From Streptomyces sp. NBC_01803 (lineage in GTDB: Bacteria; Actinomycetota; Actinomycetes; Streptomycetales; Streptomycetaceae), in assembly GCF_035917415.1 (NCBI RefSeq), contig NZ_CP109073.1, forward strand, positions 1,781,001 through 1,845,000: a DNA stretch of 64,000 bases, read 5' to 3'. Both the position numbers and the translations under genes were made by a program. Shown one piece after another: positions 33,626 to 44,348 of the stretch (positions are counted from its first letter, which is position 1; each line of letters begins with the position of its first letter). Below the pieces are notes generated by a model that worked only from the letters and a program-made list of their open reading frames with translations, had not been told where the DNA came from and made no database searches.

Positions 33626-34678
33626 TCACTCGCCCAGCGTGAGCACCACCTTGATGTCCTCGGGGGCCGGGGCGTACGCCTCCGCGAAGCGCTCCAGCGG
33701 CACCCGGCGGGTGATCAGCCGCTCCAGCCAGGCGGCGTCGGCCCGCGTCAGGGCCTCGGCGGCCTGCCGGTAGTGGCGGAGGTTGGCGTTGACGGAGCCC
33801 ACCACCGCGTTGTTCTCCAGGACCAGCTCACGGTTCAGGCAGCCGGCGTCCACGGTGAGGTGGCGCCCGGACGGCGAGACGCCGGTCAGGCAGATGACGC
33901 CGTACGGCGCGGTCCCCGCCATGGCGTCCACCACGAGCCGGCCGACCCCGGTCGCCTCGATCACGATGTCCGGCTGGAGCGCCGCGGTGACCTTGTCCAG
34001 CTCCTCCGTGTGGTAGGCCGCGCCGAGGTCCGCGACCAGGGCGGGCTTCGGGCCGTCCGTGACCCGGTCCAGGACATGGACGTCCAGCCCGCGCTGGGCG
34101 CCGAGCAGCGCGGCCAGCAGGCCGATCGGGCCCGCCCCGGTGACCAGCACCCGGTGCGGCTCGAACCAGGCGCGGGCGCCGACCCGTTCGACCTGCTCCC
34201 ACGCCTTGGCCACCACACTGGCCGGCTCCATCAGCACGCCGACCCGCTCCAGGCCGGGCGCCAGCGGGACCGCGTAGCCGGTCTCCAGGGTCCATACCTC
34301 GGCCGCGTAGCCGTCGCGCTGCCGGATGCCGCGCTCGGTGTACCCGTCGTTGCGGCACATGTCGAACTCCCCGTGCGCGCACGCCCCGCACGGCTCCGGG
34401 TCGGGCCGCCGGACGACGCCCACCACCAAGTCCCCGGCGGCGAAGCCGCTGTCCGGCGGGGCCCGGCGGACGCGGCCGAGCGACTCGTGGCCGAGCACCA
34501 GCCGCTCGTGGCCCTCCGGTGCCCAGCCGTACTCCCCGGCGATGATCTCGCGGTCCGTCCCGCACACCCCGACGGCGAGCCCGTCGACGAGCAACTCTCC
34601 GGCCCCCGGCTCGGGTTCCGGCAGCTCGCGCAGTTCCAGGGAGTCCGGGCGGGGCGGGCGGACGGTGACGGCACGCAT
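33626..34678 (-). CDS. Glucose 1-dehydrogenase-like zinc alcohol dehydrogenase
   Basis: A 350-residue MDR-family enzyme. Catalytic zinc region VGVCGTDREIIAGEYG and GHESLGRVRR, structural zinc loop EPCGACAHGEFDMCRN, YTERGIRQRDGYAAEVWTL, and the dinucleotide motif VTGAGPIGLLAALLG are in the order found in archaeal/actinobacterial glucose dehydrogenases. The C-terminal LENNAVVGSVNANLRHYRQA also fits. It would oxidise glucose to gluconolactone with NAD(P)+. ATG 34678 is used; the frame to 34903 encodes a non-conserved Ala/Arg-rich stretch. It is monocistronic, 90 bp from the stress-protein gene. Confidence 0.87.
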   Translation of the reverse strand: MRAVTVRPPRPDSLELRELPEPEPGAGELLVDGLAVGVCGTDREIIAGEYGWAPEGHERLVLGHESLGRVRRAPPDSGFAAGDLVVGVVRRPDPEPCGACAHGEFDMCRNDGYTERGIRQRDGYAAEVWTLETGYAVPLAPGLERVGVLMEPASVVAKAWEQVERVGARAWFEPHRVLVTGAGPIGLLAALLGAQRGLDVHVLDRVTDGPKPALVADLGAAYHTEELDKVTAALQPDIVIEATGVGRLVVDAMAGTAPYGVICLTGVSPSGRHLTVDAGCLNRELVLENNAVVGSVNANLRHYRQAAEALTRADAAWLERLITRRVPLERFAEAYAPAPEDIKVVLTLGE

Positions 34679-35083
34679 GTCCCCAGCCTCGCACGGGCCC
34701 ACGCGCCGGGCGACCGGGCGGGGTGCCGGGATGCGCGCCGCCGGGGCACGGGCCGTGGCCCGCGTCGCGCCGGTCACGCTGTGCGGCACCGCCCCCACCG
34801 TGGCCGGCCGCCGGGCTTCCCGGCCGGTCCCGCCACGTCGTTCACCGTCCGACCCGCCCGCGCGGACCGCGAGCGCCCCCGCCGCGAGCACGCCCACGAG
34901 CACCTTTCTGAGCCGCGTCGGCCGTCTCCCCTCTGCCGCTTCCCGGTTGTCTGCCGCTTCCCGGTTGACCGCACCGCGGCCCTACCGTACGGGGCACGCC
35001 AAGGCGCCTGGAGCGCCGATGCGTTGAGGAAGCGGGTGCGTTGGGAGAGCCGGTGCGTGGGGAGCGCCGCCGACCGGGCGCCG
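34679..35083. other. Gap between glucose dehydrogenase and glgX
   Basis: About 400 bp without a convincing gene. An open minus-strand stretch (34679-34903) reads LVGVLAAGALAVRAGG, signal-peptide-like, but leads into the dehydrogenase frame without a protein-like middle; it may be the relic of a small secreted protein. An 18-bp direct repeat lies at 34933-34968. Confidence 0.4.
34933..34968. repeat. 18-bp tandem direct repeat
   Basis: CTGCCGCTTCCCGGTTGT at 34933-34950 followed by the same sequence with one terminal change at 34951-34968. It lies between genes; no role is evident. Confidence 0.75.
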
Positions 35084-37294
<2,211 letters not shown>

Positions 37295-37543
37295 GTGTGC
37301 CCTCCCATGTCTCGATCTCTGAATGATTCCCGGTGGCGGGCCACCCTCACGTGTGAGCCCATACCTTCATGCCAATCGATCATCTAGGCCACGAATGAGG
37401 CATTTTGCCATGGCCGCCCCGCCGGCCCCCTATCGGGTCGGCGCTGAACCGCGACGAAACGGTGACGGTCAGGCCCATGTCCCCACCCCACACAGTGTGA
37501 TTACCTGCTCTACGATCGGCCGTTGGAGGGGGAAAGAACGAAG

Positions 37544-38773
37544 GTGCGCACTCGACCGAGGGGCGGACGGATTCCGGGAGTCGTCGCGACGGTACTGGGG
37601 CTGCTGCTCACGCTCCTCGTCACGGCGTGCAGTTCGGGCGACGGCGGCGGGGGCGGCTCGGACGCCCCGGAGAACGGCGGGCGCGACACCCCGACGGCCA
37701 CGGCGCCCGAGGTCCGGATCGCCATCGCCCCGGGCAACGGCGCGACCGGCGTGGCCACTGCGCGCGAGCTCCGGGTCAGCGCCGAGGACGGCACGCTGAC
37801 GGAGGTCACCGTGACCGCCCCGGACGGCGCCGAGGTGCCCGGCGAGCTGGCCGACGACGGGACGAGCTGGGAGCCGGCCGAACACCTGGCCAACGCCACC
37901 GAGTACACCGTGACGGCGGTCGGCGAGAACGCGGACGGCGTCGCGACGGCCGAGACCTCCACGTTCACCACCGTCGCGGCCGACGCCACGTTCCACAGCG
38001 GCTGGAACATCCCGGACGGCGCGACCGTGGGCGTCGGGATGGTCCTCTCGATGACCTTCGACACCCCGATCGAGGAGATCGGGGACGTGCGCGACGCGGT
38101 CGAGATCACCACCGAGCCGCCGGTCGACGTGCGGGGGCACTGGTTCGGCCTCCAGCGGCTGGACTTCCGGCCCGAGGAGTACTGGGAGCCCGGCACCGAG
38201 GTGACCGTGCGGTTCCGGATCCGCGGTGTGGAGGGCGCGCCCGGCGTCTACGGCACGCTCCACGAGGACCTGAGCTTCACCGTGGGCCGCGCCCAGATCT
38301 CCACCGTGGACGCCGAGGCCAAGGACATGCGGGTGGTGCGCGACGGCGAGACGATCCGGACCCTCCCCGTGACGACGGGCGCCGCCGCGACCCCGACCTG
38401 GAACGGCAGGATGGTCGTCACCGAGAAGTTCGCCGAGACCCGCATGAACGGGGCGACGGTGGGCTACGGCGGCGAGTACGACATCCGCGATGTGCCGCAC
38501 GCCCTGCGGCTGAGCACGTCCGGCACGTTCATCCACGGCAACTACTGGGCGGGATCGGGCGTGTTCGGCTCGGAGAACGCCAGCCACGGCTGCGTCGGGC
38601 TGGCGGACGTCCAGGGCGCGGGTGACCCGTCGACCCCGGCGGCCTGGTTCTACGAGAACTCGCTGATCGGCGACGTGGTCGAGGTCGTCAACTCCGACGA
38701 GGAGATCATCGCTCCCGACAACGGGCTCAGCGGCTGGAACATGGAGTGGAGCCAGTGGGGCGCGGGCCAGTGA
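37544..38773 (+). CDS. L,D-transpeptidase lipoprotein (YkuD domain)
   Basis: A 409-residue lipoprotein. Signal peptide PGVVATVLGLLLTLLVTAC has lipobox VTAC, followed by a Gly/Asp linker. Two Ig-like domains (VRIAIAPGNGATGVATAREL; MTFDTPIEEIGDVRDAVEIT) come before the catalytic YkuD domain (residues about 265-385) with TFIHGNYWAGSG and the nucleophile motif ENASHGCVGLAD. It makes 3-3 crosslinks in peptidoglycan at the cell surface. GTG 37544 is chosen because GGAGGGGGAAAG lies at 37525-37536; the upstream TTG 37523 overlaps that site. A TACGAT -10 candidate lies at about 37510. Confidence 0.93.
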   Translation: MRTRPRGGRIPGVVATVLGLLLTLLVTACSSGDGGGGGSDAPENGGRDTPTATAPEVRIAIAPGNGATGVATARELRVSAEDGTLTEVTVTAPDGAEVPGELADDGTSWEPAEHLANATEYTVTAVGENADGVATAETSTFTTVAADATFHSGWNIPDGATVGVGMVLSMTFDTPIEEIGDVRDAVEITTEPPVDVRGHWFGLQRLDFRPEEYWEPGTEVTVRFRIRGVEGAPGVYGTLHEDLSFTVGRAQISTVDAEAKDMRVVRDGETIRTLPVTTGAAATPTWNGRMVVTEKFAETRMNGATVGYGGEYDIRDVPHALRLSTSGTFIHGNYWAGSGVFGSENASHGCVGLADVQGAGDPSTPAAWFYENSLIGDVVEVVNSDEEIIAPDNGLSGWNMEWSQWGAGQ

Positions 38774-38807
38774 GAGGCCGCCGGTGAACGGCGGCTAGCC
38801 TTCCGGC

Positions 38808-39584
38808 ATGACTGTGCATGTGGAGGTCGCGGACGGCGTCGGCACTCTCCGGCTCGACCGTCCGCCGATGAACGCGCTGGACATCGCCACGCAGGACCGG
38901 CTGCGCGCGCTCGCCGCCGAGGTCACCGACCGGGATGACGTGCGGGCCGTGGTGATCCGGGGCAGCGAGAAGATGTTCGCGGCGGGCGCGGACATCAAGG
39001 AAATGCGCGCCATGGACCACGCGGCGATGATCGCCAGGGCCCGGGGCCTCCAGGACGCCTTCACCGCCATCGCCCGCATCCCCAAGCCGGTCGTCGCGGC
39101 CATCACCGGCTACGCGCTGGGCGGCGGCTGCGAGCTGGCGCTCTGCGCGGATGTCCGGTTCGCCGCCGACGACGCGCGGCTGGGCCAGCCGGAGATCCTG
39201 CTCGGTCTCATCCCCGGCGCGGGCGGGACCCAGCGCCTGCCCCGGCTGATCGGCCCCTCCCGGGCCAAGGACCTGATCTTCACCGGCCGTCAGGTCAAGG
39301 CCGCCGAGGCGCTCGCCATCGGCCTGGTCGACCGGGTGGTCCCGGCCGCCGAGGTGCACGCCGAGGCCCACGCCTGGGCGGCCCGGCTCGCGGCCGGCCC
39401 GGCGATCGCGCTGCGCGCGGCCAAGGAGGCGGTGGACGACGGTCTGGAGACCGACCTGGACACCGGCCTGACGATCGAACGCGGCTGGTTCGCCGGGCTG
39501 TTCGCCACCGAGGACCGCGCGTACGGCATGCGGAGCTTCGTCGAGGAGGGGCCGGGCAAGGCGACGTTCTGGCCCCGCGACTGA
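38808..39584 (+). CDS. Enoyl-CoA hydratase/isomerase family protein
   Basis: A 258-residue crotonase. Oxyanion-hole motifs are in FAAGADIKEM (about residues 61-70) and GYALGGGCELALCADVRFA; the catalytic Glu pair corresponds to E in GQPEILLGLIPGAGG and CELAL. The C-terminus GPGKATFWPRD is family-like. It hydrates trans-2-enoyl-CoA in fatty acid oxidation. No ribosome binding site precedes ATG 38808, but TAGCCT (38796-38801) lies 6 bp upstream as a -10-like element, so the mRNA is probably leaderless. It is 34 bp from the L,D-transpeptidase gene but likely has its own promoter. Confidence 0.92.
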   Translation: MTVHVEVADGVGTLRLDRPPMNALDIATQDRLRALAAEVTDRDDVRAVVIRGSEKMFAAGADIKEMRAMDHAAMIARARGLQDAFTAIARIPKPVVAAITGYALGGGCELALCADVRFAADDARLGQPEILLGLIPGAGGTQRLPRLIGPSRAKDLIFTGRQVKAAEALAIGLVDRVVPAAEVHAEAHAWAARLAAGPAIALRAAKEAVDDGLETDLDTGLTIERGWFAGLFATEDRAYGMRSFVEEGPGKATFWPRD

Positions 39585-39660
39585 CCGGCCCGTCACCCGT
39601 GGAGGGGTACTTCCCGGGGAAGGGCTCACGCGCGCGGCATATGCGCGCCATGATGGGGCC

Positions 39661-40110
39661 ATGCGGGACGTCATGGAAGACGACGGACTGACCGACGCGG
39701 CCTGGGACCTCACCGCCGATCCGTCGGCCGGTGAGGTCCGCCTCGTCTCCCGGCCGAGGTCGGCGGCGATCGCCAGGCGGCTCACCCAGCGCCAGCTCCA
39801 GCACCACTGGATGCTGCCGCACGAGCTGACCGAGAACGCCGTGCTGCTCGTCTCGGAGCTGGTGGGGAACGCGGTCCAGCACGCGGGCGCCCACGTCTTC
39901 GGCCTCCGCATCCGTCGCCGCCGGGGCTGGATCCGCGTCGAGGTCCGCGACCCCTCCCGCGCCCTGCCCTGCCAGCTCCCGGTCCACGCGATGGCGGTGA
40001 CCAGCGGCCGCGGCCTGTTCCTGGTCGACACCCTCTCCGACCGCTGGGGCGTCGACCTGCTCCCGCACGGCAAGTCGACGTGGTTCGAGATGCGGGTCGT
40101 CGGCCACTGA
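39661..40110 (+). CDS. ATP-binding anti-sigma factor-like protein (HATPase_c)
   Basis: A 149-residue single-domain GHKL ATPase of the RsbW/SpoIIAB-like type. The N-box is LLVSELVGNAVQHA, the G1 box is VEVRDPSRA, the G2 region TSGRGLFLVDTLSDRWGVD, and a final strand pair TWFEMRVV. Many such proteins occur in streptomycetes and act as Ser/Thr kinases of anti-sigma antagonists or sigma factors. No cognate sigma or antagonist gene is adjacent, so it is an orphan. Confidence 0.85.
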   Translation: MRDVMEDDGLTDAAWDLTADPSAGEVRLVSRPRSAAIARRLTQRQLQHHWMLPHELTENAVLLVSELVGNAVQHAGAHVFGLRIRRRRGWIRVEVRDPSRALPCQLPVHAMAVTSGRGLFLVDTLSDRWGVDLLPHGKSTWFEMRVVGH

Positions 40111-40129
40111 GCCCGCGCGCCGCCCCCGC

Positions 40130-40190
40130 CGGGTCAGATCCAGCGGGTCAGATCCAGCGGGTCAAATCCGGCGGGATCAAATCCGGCGGG
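40130..40190. repeat. Degenerate 14-15 bp tandem repeats between convergent genes
   Basis: Four near-copies of GCGGGTCAGATCCA (variants GTCAAATCCG and GATCAAATCCG) run between the anti-sigma-like gene and the 3' end of the convergent small gene, overlapping the latter's last codons. Confidence 0.7.
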
Positions 40191-40485
40191 CCAGGCCCCG
40201 GGTGGCGCGGCGACGGCGGTCGTTGCACAGAAGGCACCTGCCCCAGCCGGGCGGAAGCGGGTCGTCCTTGTCGCCGTAGAGCGGATCGACCGCGCCGCGC
40301 GGATGCTCGCGGCAGCCGGTGTCGCCGGGGCCGGTGCTCAGGGACTGCGCCGAGACCAGGGCCCGGCGCAGCGCGTCCACCAGCACCTCGGCCTGCTCGC
40401 CGGTCGGCGTCTCGTGGTCGAAGGCGATGTCCGACGCGGTCCGCAGGGCCGCCTGCAACTCCCGCAGCTGTGACTGCTGAATCAT
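40177..40485 (-). CDS. Conserved hypothetical protein with possible metal-binding C-terminus
   Basis: A 102-residue protein. The N-terminal half is helical (MIQQSQLRELQAALRTASDI, TGEQAEVLVDALRRALVSAQ). The C-terminal half has GCREHPRGAVDPLYGDKDDP then PPGWGRCLLCNDRRRRA: Cys-x2-His, then Cys-x2-Cys, a possible zinc site. ATG 40485 has no ribosome binding site; TAGGCT reads on the minus strand at 40498-40493, 7 bp upstream, suggesting a leaderless mRNA. I recall similar short actinobacterial proteins as conserved hypotheticals with no function. Confidence 0.65.
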   Translation of the reverse strand: MIQQSQLRELQAALRTASDIAFDHETPTGEQAEVLVDALRRALVSAQSLSTGPGDTGCREHPRGAVDPLYGDKDDPLPPGWGRCLLCNDRRRRATRGLARRI

Positions 40486-40591
40486 GCCGGCCAGCCTAGG
40501 CCCCGCCACCGACACACCCCCCGGCTCGGTCCGTGGACCTAGGACGAAAACCCGTGGGCGTTGTCAGAGGTCGTCCGTACGCTCGAAGGTG

Positions 40592-42394
40592 ATGCCTGCC
40601 TCCGCTCCCCCCTCCCGCAAACGTTCCGTCGTCCGGTCCCTTCTCCGTCTGTGGCCCTATGTGCGTCCGGTGCGGGGCCGCATGCTCAGCGCCGCCGCGG
40701 TGGCGATCGTCGCGGCCCTGATGGGCCTGCTCATGCCGCTCGTCCTCAAGTGGATCGTCGACGGCCCCGTAGCGGACGGCGACTCGGCGGGCGTCTGGCT
40801 CGGCGGCGGCCTGCTGCTGGTCGTGGGCACGGCCGAGGCCCTGCTGTTCGGGCTCAGACGCTGGCTGGTGGCCCGGCCACTGGCGGGTGTCGAGGCCGCC
40901 ATGCGGTCCGCGCTCTACCGGCACGTGCAGCGTCTCCCCGTCGCCTTCCACGAGCGCTGGGCCACCGGCCAGCTTCTCTCCCGGGGCACCGGCGACCTTC
41001 AATTGCTGCGGATGTTCCTCGCCTTCGGGCTGACCTTCCTGGTGGTCAACACCGCGACCATCGTCATCGGCTTCGGCATCCTCGTCTCCCAGGACTGGCT
41101 GCTCGGCCTGATCCTGGCCGTCCCCGTGGCGCCGCTGATCTGGCTGTGCGTGGTGTTCGAGGCCAAGTTCTCCGTGGCGGCCCGGCGGGCGCAGGACCAG
41201 ATGGGCGACCTGACCACCGTGGTCGAGGAGTCCATTCTCGGCATCCGCGTCATCAAGGGCTTCGGCCGCCACCGCAGCCAGGCACGCGCGTTCCAGGTCC
41301 TGTCCGGGGACCTGAGGGACACCGAGCTGCGCAAGGCCCGTCTGATGGGCGGGATCTGGCTGGTGATCCTGGCGCTCCCGGAAGTCTTCCTCGGCTTCGC
41401 CCTGGTGCTCGGCGTCGTCCAGGTCGCCGACGGCGACCTCACCACCGGGACGCTGGTCGCCTTCATGACCACCGCGATGGCGCTGCGCTGGCCGGTGGAG
41501 TCGATCAGCTTCCTGCTGGCCCTGTGCAACGAGGCGAGCACCGCGACCGACCGGTTCTTCGAGGTGCTGGACACCGAGGTCCCACCCGAGCACGGCGCGC
41601 GCCCGCTGCCCGCCGCCGCTGCCGTCCCCGCCGCGGCGGGCCGGGACGGGATCCGGTTCGAGCGCGTCGTCTTCCGCTATCCCGACGGCCCGCCCGGTGC
41701 CCCGCCCGTGCTGGACGGGATAGACCTGCGCGTCCGGCCGGGCGAGACCCTGGCGCTGGTCGGCGGCACCGGCAGCGGCAAGACCACCCTGCTCTCCCTC
41801 ATCCCCCGGCTGCACGAGGCGACCTCGGGCCGCGTCCTGCTCGACGGCGTCGACATCGCGACCCTGACCCGGCGGGAGGTGCGGGCCATGGTCGCCGTCG
41901 CCTTCGAGGAGCCGACACTGTTCTCCGCCTCCGTGCGGGAGAACGTGCTGATGGGCGCCGAGGACGCGGACCCGGGGGAGCTGGAGCGGGCGCTGCGGGT
42001 CAGCCAGGCCGCCGACTTCGTGCACGCGCTGCCCGCCGGCCCCGAGACCCAGGTCGGTGAGCAGGGGCTGAGCTTGTCCGGCGGCCAGCGCCAGCGCCTC
42101 GCGCTGGCCCGCGCCGTGATCGGCCGTCCCCGCTTCCTGGTCCTGGACGACCCGCTGTCCGCGCTGGACGTGCACACCGAGGCGCGGGTCGAGGCGGCGC
42201 TGCGCGACGTGCTGGCCGGCACCACCGCGCTGGTCGTCGCCCACCGCCCGTCCACCGTCCAGCTCGCCGACCGGGTCGCGCTGATGTCCGGCGGCCGGAT
42301 CACGGCGGTCGGGACGCACGCGGATCTGCTGCACACCAACGCCGAGTACCGGCATCTGATGACCGGCGAGCAGAGCGAGGTCTCCGCCCGATGA
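40592..42394 (+). CDS. ABC exporter half-transporter with atypical ATP site (subunit A)
   Basis: A 600-residue type IV (ABCB-like) exporter subunit: six membrane segments (residues about 20-320), then the nucleotide-binding domain. Walker A is GGTGSGKTT and the signature LSLSGGQRQR is canonical. However the Q-loop reads AFEEPTLFS (Glu in place of Gln) and Walker B is LVLDDPLSALD, with Asp where the catalytic Glu belongs. The H-loop VVAHRPST is intact. The next gene overlaps its stop by four bases (ATGA), so the pair must form a heterodimer. ATG 40592 follows GAAGGTG; longer frames are rejected. The cargo is unknown; such pairs export lipids, peptides or drugs. Confidence 0.93.
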   Translation: MPASAPPSRKRSVVRSLLRLWPYVRPVRGRMLSAAAVAIVAALMGLLMPLVLKWIVDGPVADGDSAGVWLGGGLLLVVGTAEALLFGLRRWLVARPLAGVEAAMRSALYRHVQRLPVAFHERWATGQLLSRGTGDLQLLRMFLAFGLTFLVVNTATIVIGFGILVSQDWLLGLILAVPVAPLIWLCVVFEAKFSVAARRAQDQMGDLTTVVEESILGIRVIKGFGRHRSQARAFQVLSGDLRDTELRKARLMGGIWLVILALPEVFLGFALVLGVVQVADGDLTTGTLVAFMTTAMALRWPVESISFLLALCNEASTATDRFFEVLDTEVPPEHGARPLPAAAAVPAAAGRDGIRFERVVFRYPDGPPGAPPVLDGIDLRVRPGETLALVGGTGSGKTTLLSLIPRLHEATSGRVLLDGVDIATLTRREVRAMVAVAFEEPTLFSASVRENVLMGAEDADPGELERALRVSQAADFVHALPAGPETQVGEQGLSLSGGQRQRLALARAVIGRPRFLVLDDPLSALDVHTEARVEAALRDVLAGTTALVVAHRPSTVQLADRVALMSGGRITAVGTHADLLHTNAEYRHLMTGEQSEVSAR

Positions 42395-44280
42395 CCACCA
42401 CCCTTCCGGACCGGGACAGCCAGGACGGCCAGGACAGCCAGGACGGCCGGGACAGCCCCGAGGAGACGCCCGCCGGTGCGCCGGCCGCCGTCGACCCGAT
42501 CGCCCGGGACACGCTGCCCGCGCCCCGGGGCGCCTCCCGCCGACTGCTCGGCTCGCTGCTGCGCCCGCACCGGGGCCGGGTCGCCCTCGGCGCGGTCCTG
42601 CTGCTCACCCAGCAGGCGGCGGTGCAGGCGGTGCCGCTGCTGGTGGCGTACGCGATCGACAGCGGCGTCCCGGCCGTGCGCGACGACGACAACGGGCCGC
42701 TGATCGCGGTGGCCGTGGCCTATGTGGTCTGCGCGCTGGGCGCCGGCCTCCTCCAGTACACGTTCATCCAGGTGGCCGCCCGGATCAACCAGGGCATCCT
42801 GCTGGAGCTGCGCGGCCGGATCTACCGGCACGCCCAGGCGCTGAGCCTCGACTTCCACGACCGGTACACCTCGGGCCGCCTCATCTCGCGGTCCACCAGC
42901 GATGTGCAGTCGCTGCGCGAGCTGCTCAACGAGGGCCTCCAGGAGATGCTGATCATCCTCGTCTCCGTGGTCTACATCGGGGCGCTGCTGCTCTATCTGG
43001 ACCTCGGCCTCGGCGGCGCGGCGCTGGTCTCGTCCATCCCGCTGTACGTGCTGGTGCGCGGATACCGGCGGCGCTCGGCCGCCCGGTTCGGCGAGCGGTC
43101 CACGGCGATCGCCGCGGTGATCGTGAAGTTCTCCGAGACGCTCAACGGCATCCGCCCGGTGAAGGCGTTCCGCCGCGAGCGGGCCAACGACGCGGCGTTC
43201 GAGGAGCTGAACCGGCGCCACGAGCGGATCAACGGCGACACGATCCTGGAGATGGGCCGCTTCGTCGTGCTGTCGCGGCTGGTCGCGAGCGTCGCGGTGG
43301 CGGGGATCGTGCTGTGGGGCGCCCAGCGGGTGACGTCGGGCGACATGGAGCTGGGCGCGCTGGCCGCCGGGGCGCTGTACATCCGGCGGCTGTACGACCC
43401 GCTGGACCGGTTCGCCATGATCCTGAACAACTATCAGTCCGCCGTCGCCTCCCTGGAGAAGATCGCCGGGCTGCTCGCCCAGCGGCCCGACGTGCCCGAG
43501 CCGGAGCGGCCGACGGAGCTGCCGCCCCGGGTGGGCGGGCGGCCGGGCCGGGAGGTCGTCTTCGACGACGTGCGGTTCACCTATCGGACGGGCGGCGAGG
43601 TGCTGCCGCGTTTCCGGCTGACGTTGCCGGCGGGCCGGACCACGGCGCTGGTGGGCGCGACCGGCGCGGGCAAGTCCACGCTGGCGAAGCTGCTGGCCCG
43701 CTTCTACGACCCGACCGAGGGGCGGGTGCTGCTCGACGGCACCGATCTGCGCGCCCTGAGCTGGGCCGAGCTGCGGCGCGGGGTGGTGATGGTGACGCAG
43801 GAGGCGTTCCTGTTCTCGGGCACCGTCGCGGACAACATAGCGATCGGCAAGCCGGACGCCACGCGGGACGAGATCGAACGGGCGGCGAAGGCGATCGGAG
43901 CCCACGACTTCATCGCCTCGCTGCCCGAGGGGTACGACACGGACGTGCGCAAGCGCGGCGGCCGGATCTCGGCCGGGCAGCGGCAGCTGGTGGCGTTCGC
44001 GCGGGTGCTGCTGGCCGACCCGGCGGTGGTGATCCTGGACGAGGCCACCTCGTCGCTGGACATCCCGGGCGAGAAGGCGGTGCAGGACGCCATGGAGACG
44101 GTGCTGCGCGGACGCACCGCCGTGGTGATCGCGCACCGGCTGTCCACGGTGGAGATCGCCGACCGGGTGCTGGTGATGGAGTCCGGCCGGATCGTGGAGG
44201 ACGGCCCGCCCGCCGACCTGATCGCGGGCACCGGCCGCTTCGCGGACCTCCACCGGGCCTGGCGCGAAAGCCTGGCCTAG
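42391..44280 (+). CDS. ABC exporter half-transporter (subunit B, catalytic)
   Basis: A 629-residue partner of the preceding subunit. The first 45 residues are a hydrophilic Asp/Gln-rich tail with short repeats (SQDGQDSQDGRDSP). Six membrane segments follow, then the ATPase domain: Walker A GATGAGKSTL, Q-loop VTQEAFLFSG, signature RISAGQRQLV (second Ser-Gly changed to Ser-Ala), Walker B VVILDEATSSLD with the catalytic Glu, H-loop VIAHRLST. Pairing its altered signature with subunit A's altered Walker B puts all the deviations in one composite site. Coupled translation by ATGA overlap. Confidence 0.93.
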   Translation: MTTTLPDRDSQDGQDSQDGRDSPEETPAGAPAAVDPIARDTLPAPRGASRRLLGSLLRPHRGRVALGAVLLLTQQAAVQAVPLLVAYAIDSGVPAVRDDDNGPLIAVAVAYVVCALGAGLLQYTFIQVAARINQGILLELRGRIYRHAQALSLDFHDRYTSGRLISRSTSDVQSLRELLNEGLQEMLIILVSVVYIGALLLYLDLGLGGAALVSSIPLYVLVRGYRRRSAARFGERSTAIAAVIVKFSETLNGIRPVKAFRRERANDAAFEELNRRHERINGDTILEMGRFVVLSRLVASVAVAGIVLWGAQRVTSGDMELGALAAGALYIRRLYDPLDRFAMILNNYQSAVASLEKIAGLLAQRPDVPEPERPTELPPRVGGRPGREVVFDDVRFTYRTGGEVLPRFRLTLPAGRTTALVGATGAGKSTLAKLLARFYDPTEGRVLLDGTDLRALSWAELRRGVVMVTQEAFLFSGTVADNIAIGKPDATRDEIERAAKAIGAHDFIASLPEGYDTDVRKRGGRISAGQRQLVAFARVLLADPAVVILDEATSSLDIPGEKAVQDAMETVLRGRTAVVIAHRLSTVEIADRVLVMESGRIVEDGPPADLIAGTGRFADLHRAWRESLA

Positions 44281-44288
44281 ACACGGCG

Positions 44289-44324
44289 CCGCCCCGCCCT
44301 CCGGTCCGGCCGGGGGCGGGGCGG
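44289..44324. terminator. Bidirectional stem-loop between convergent ABC exporter and glgP genes
   Basis: CCGCCCCGCCC at 44289-44299 pairs perfectly with GGGCGGGGCGG at 44314-44324 (11-bp stem, 14-nt loop). It lies 9 bp after the exporter stop and 25 bp before the glgP stop on the other strand. Confidence 0.75.
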
Positions 44325-44348
44325 GGCGGGGGCGGGGCGCGGTCGTGG

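Noticed and set aside
34679..34903. N-terminal extension of the glucose dehydrogenase frame with a signal-peptide-like start
   Set aside because: The conserved MDR N-terminus starts at 34678 and the extension reads as Ala/Arg/Pro-rich filler; a dead secreted-protein relic is possible but unsupported.
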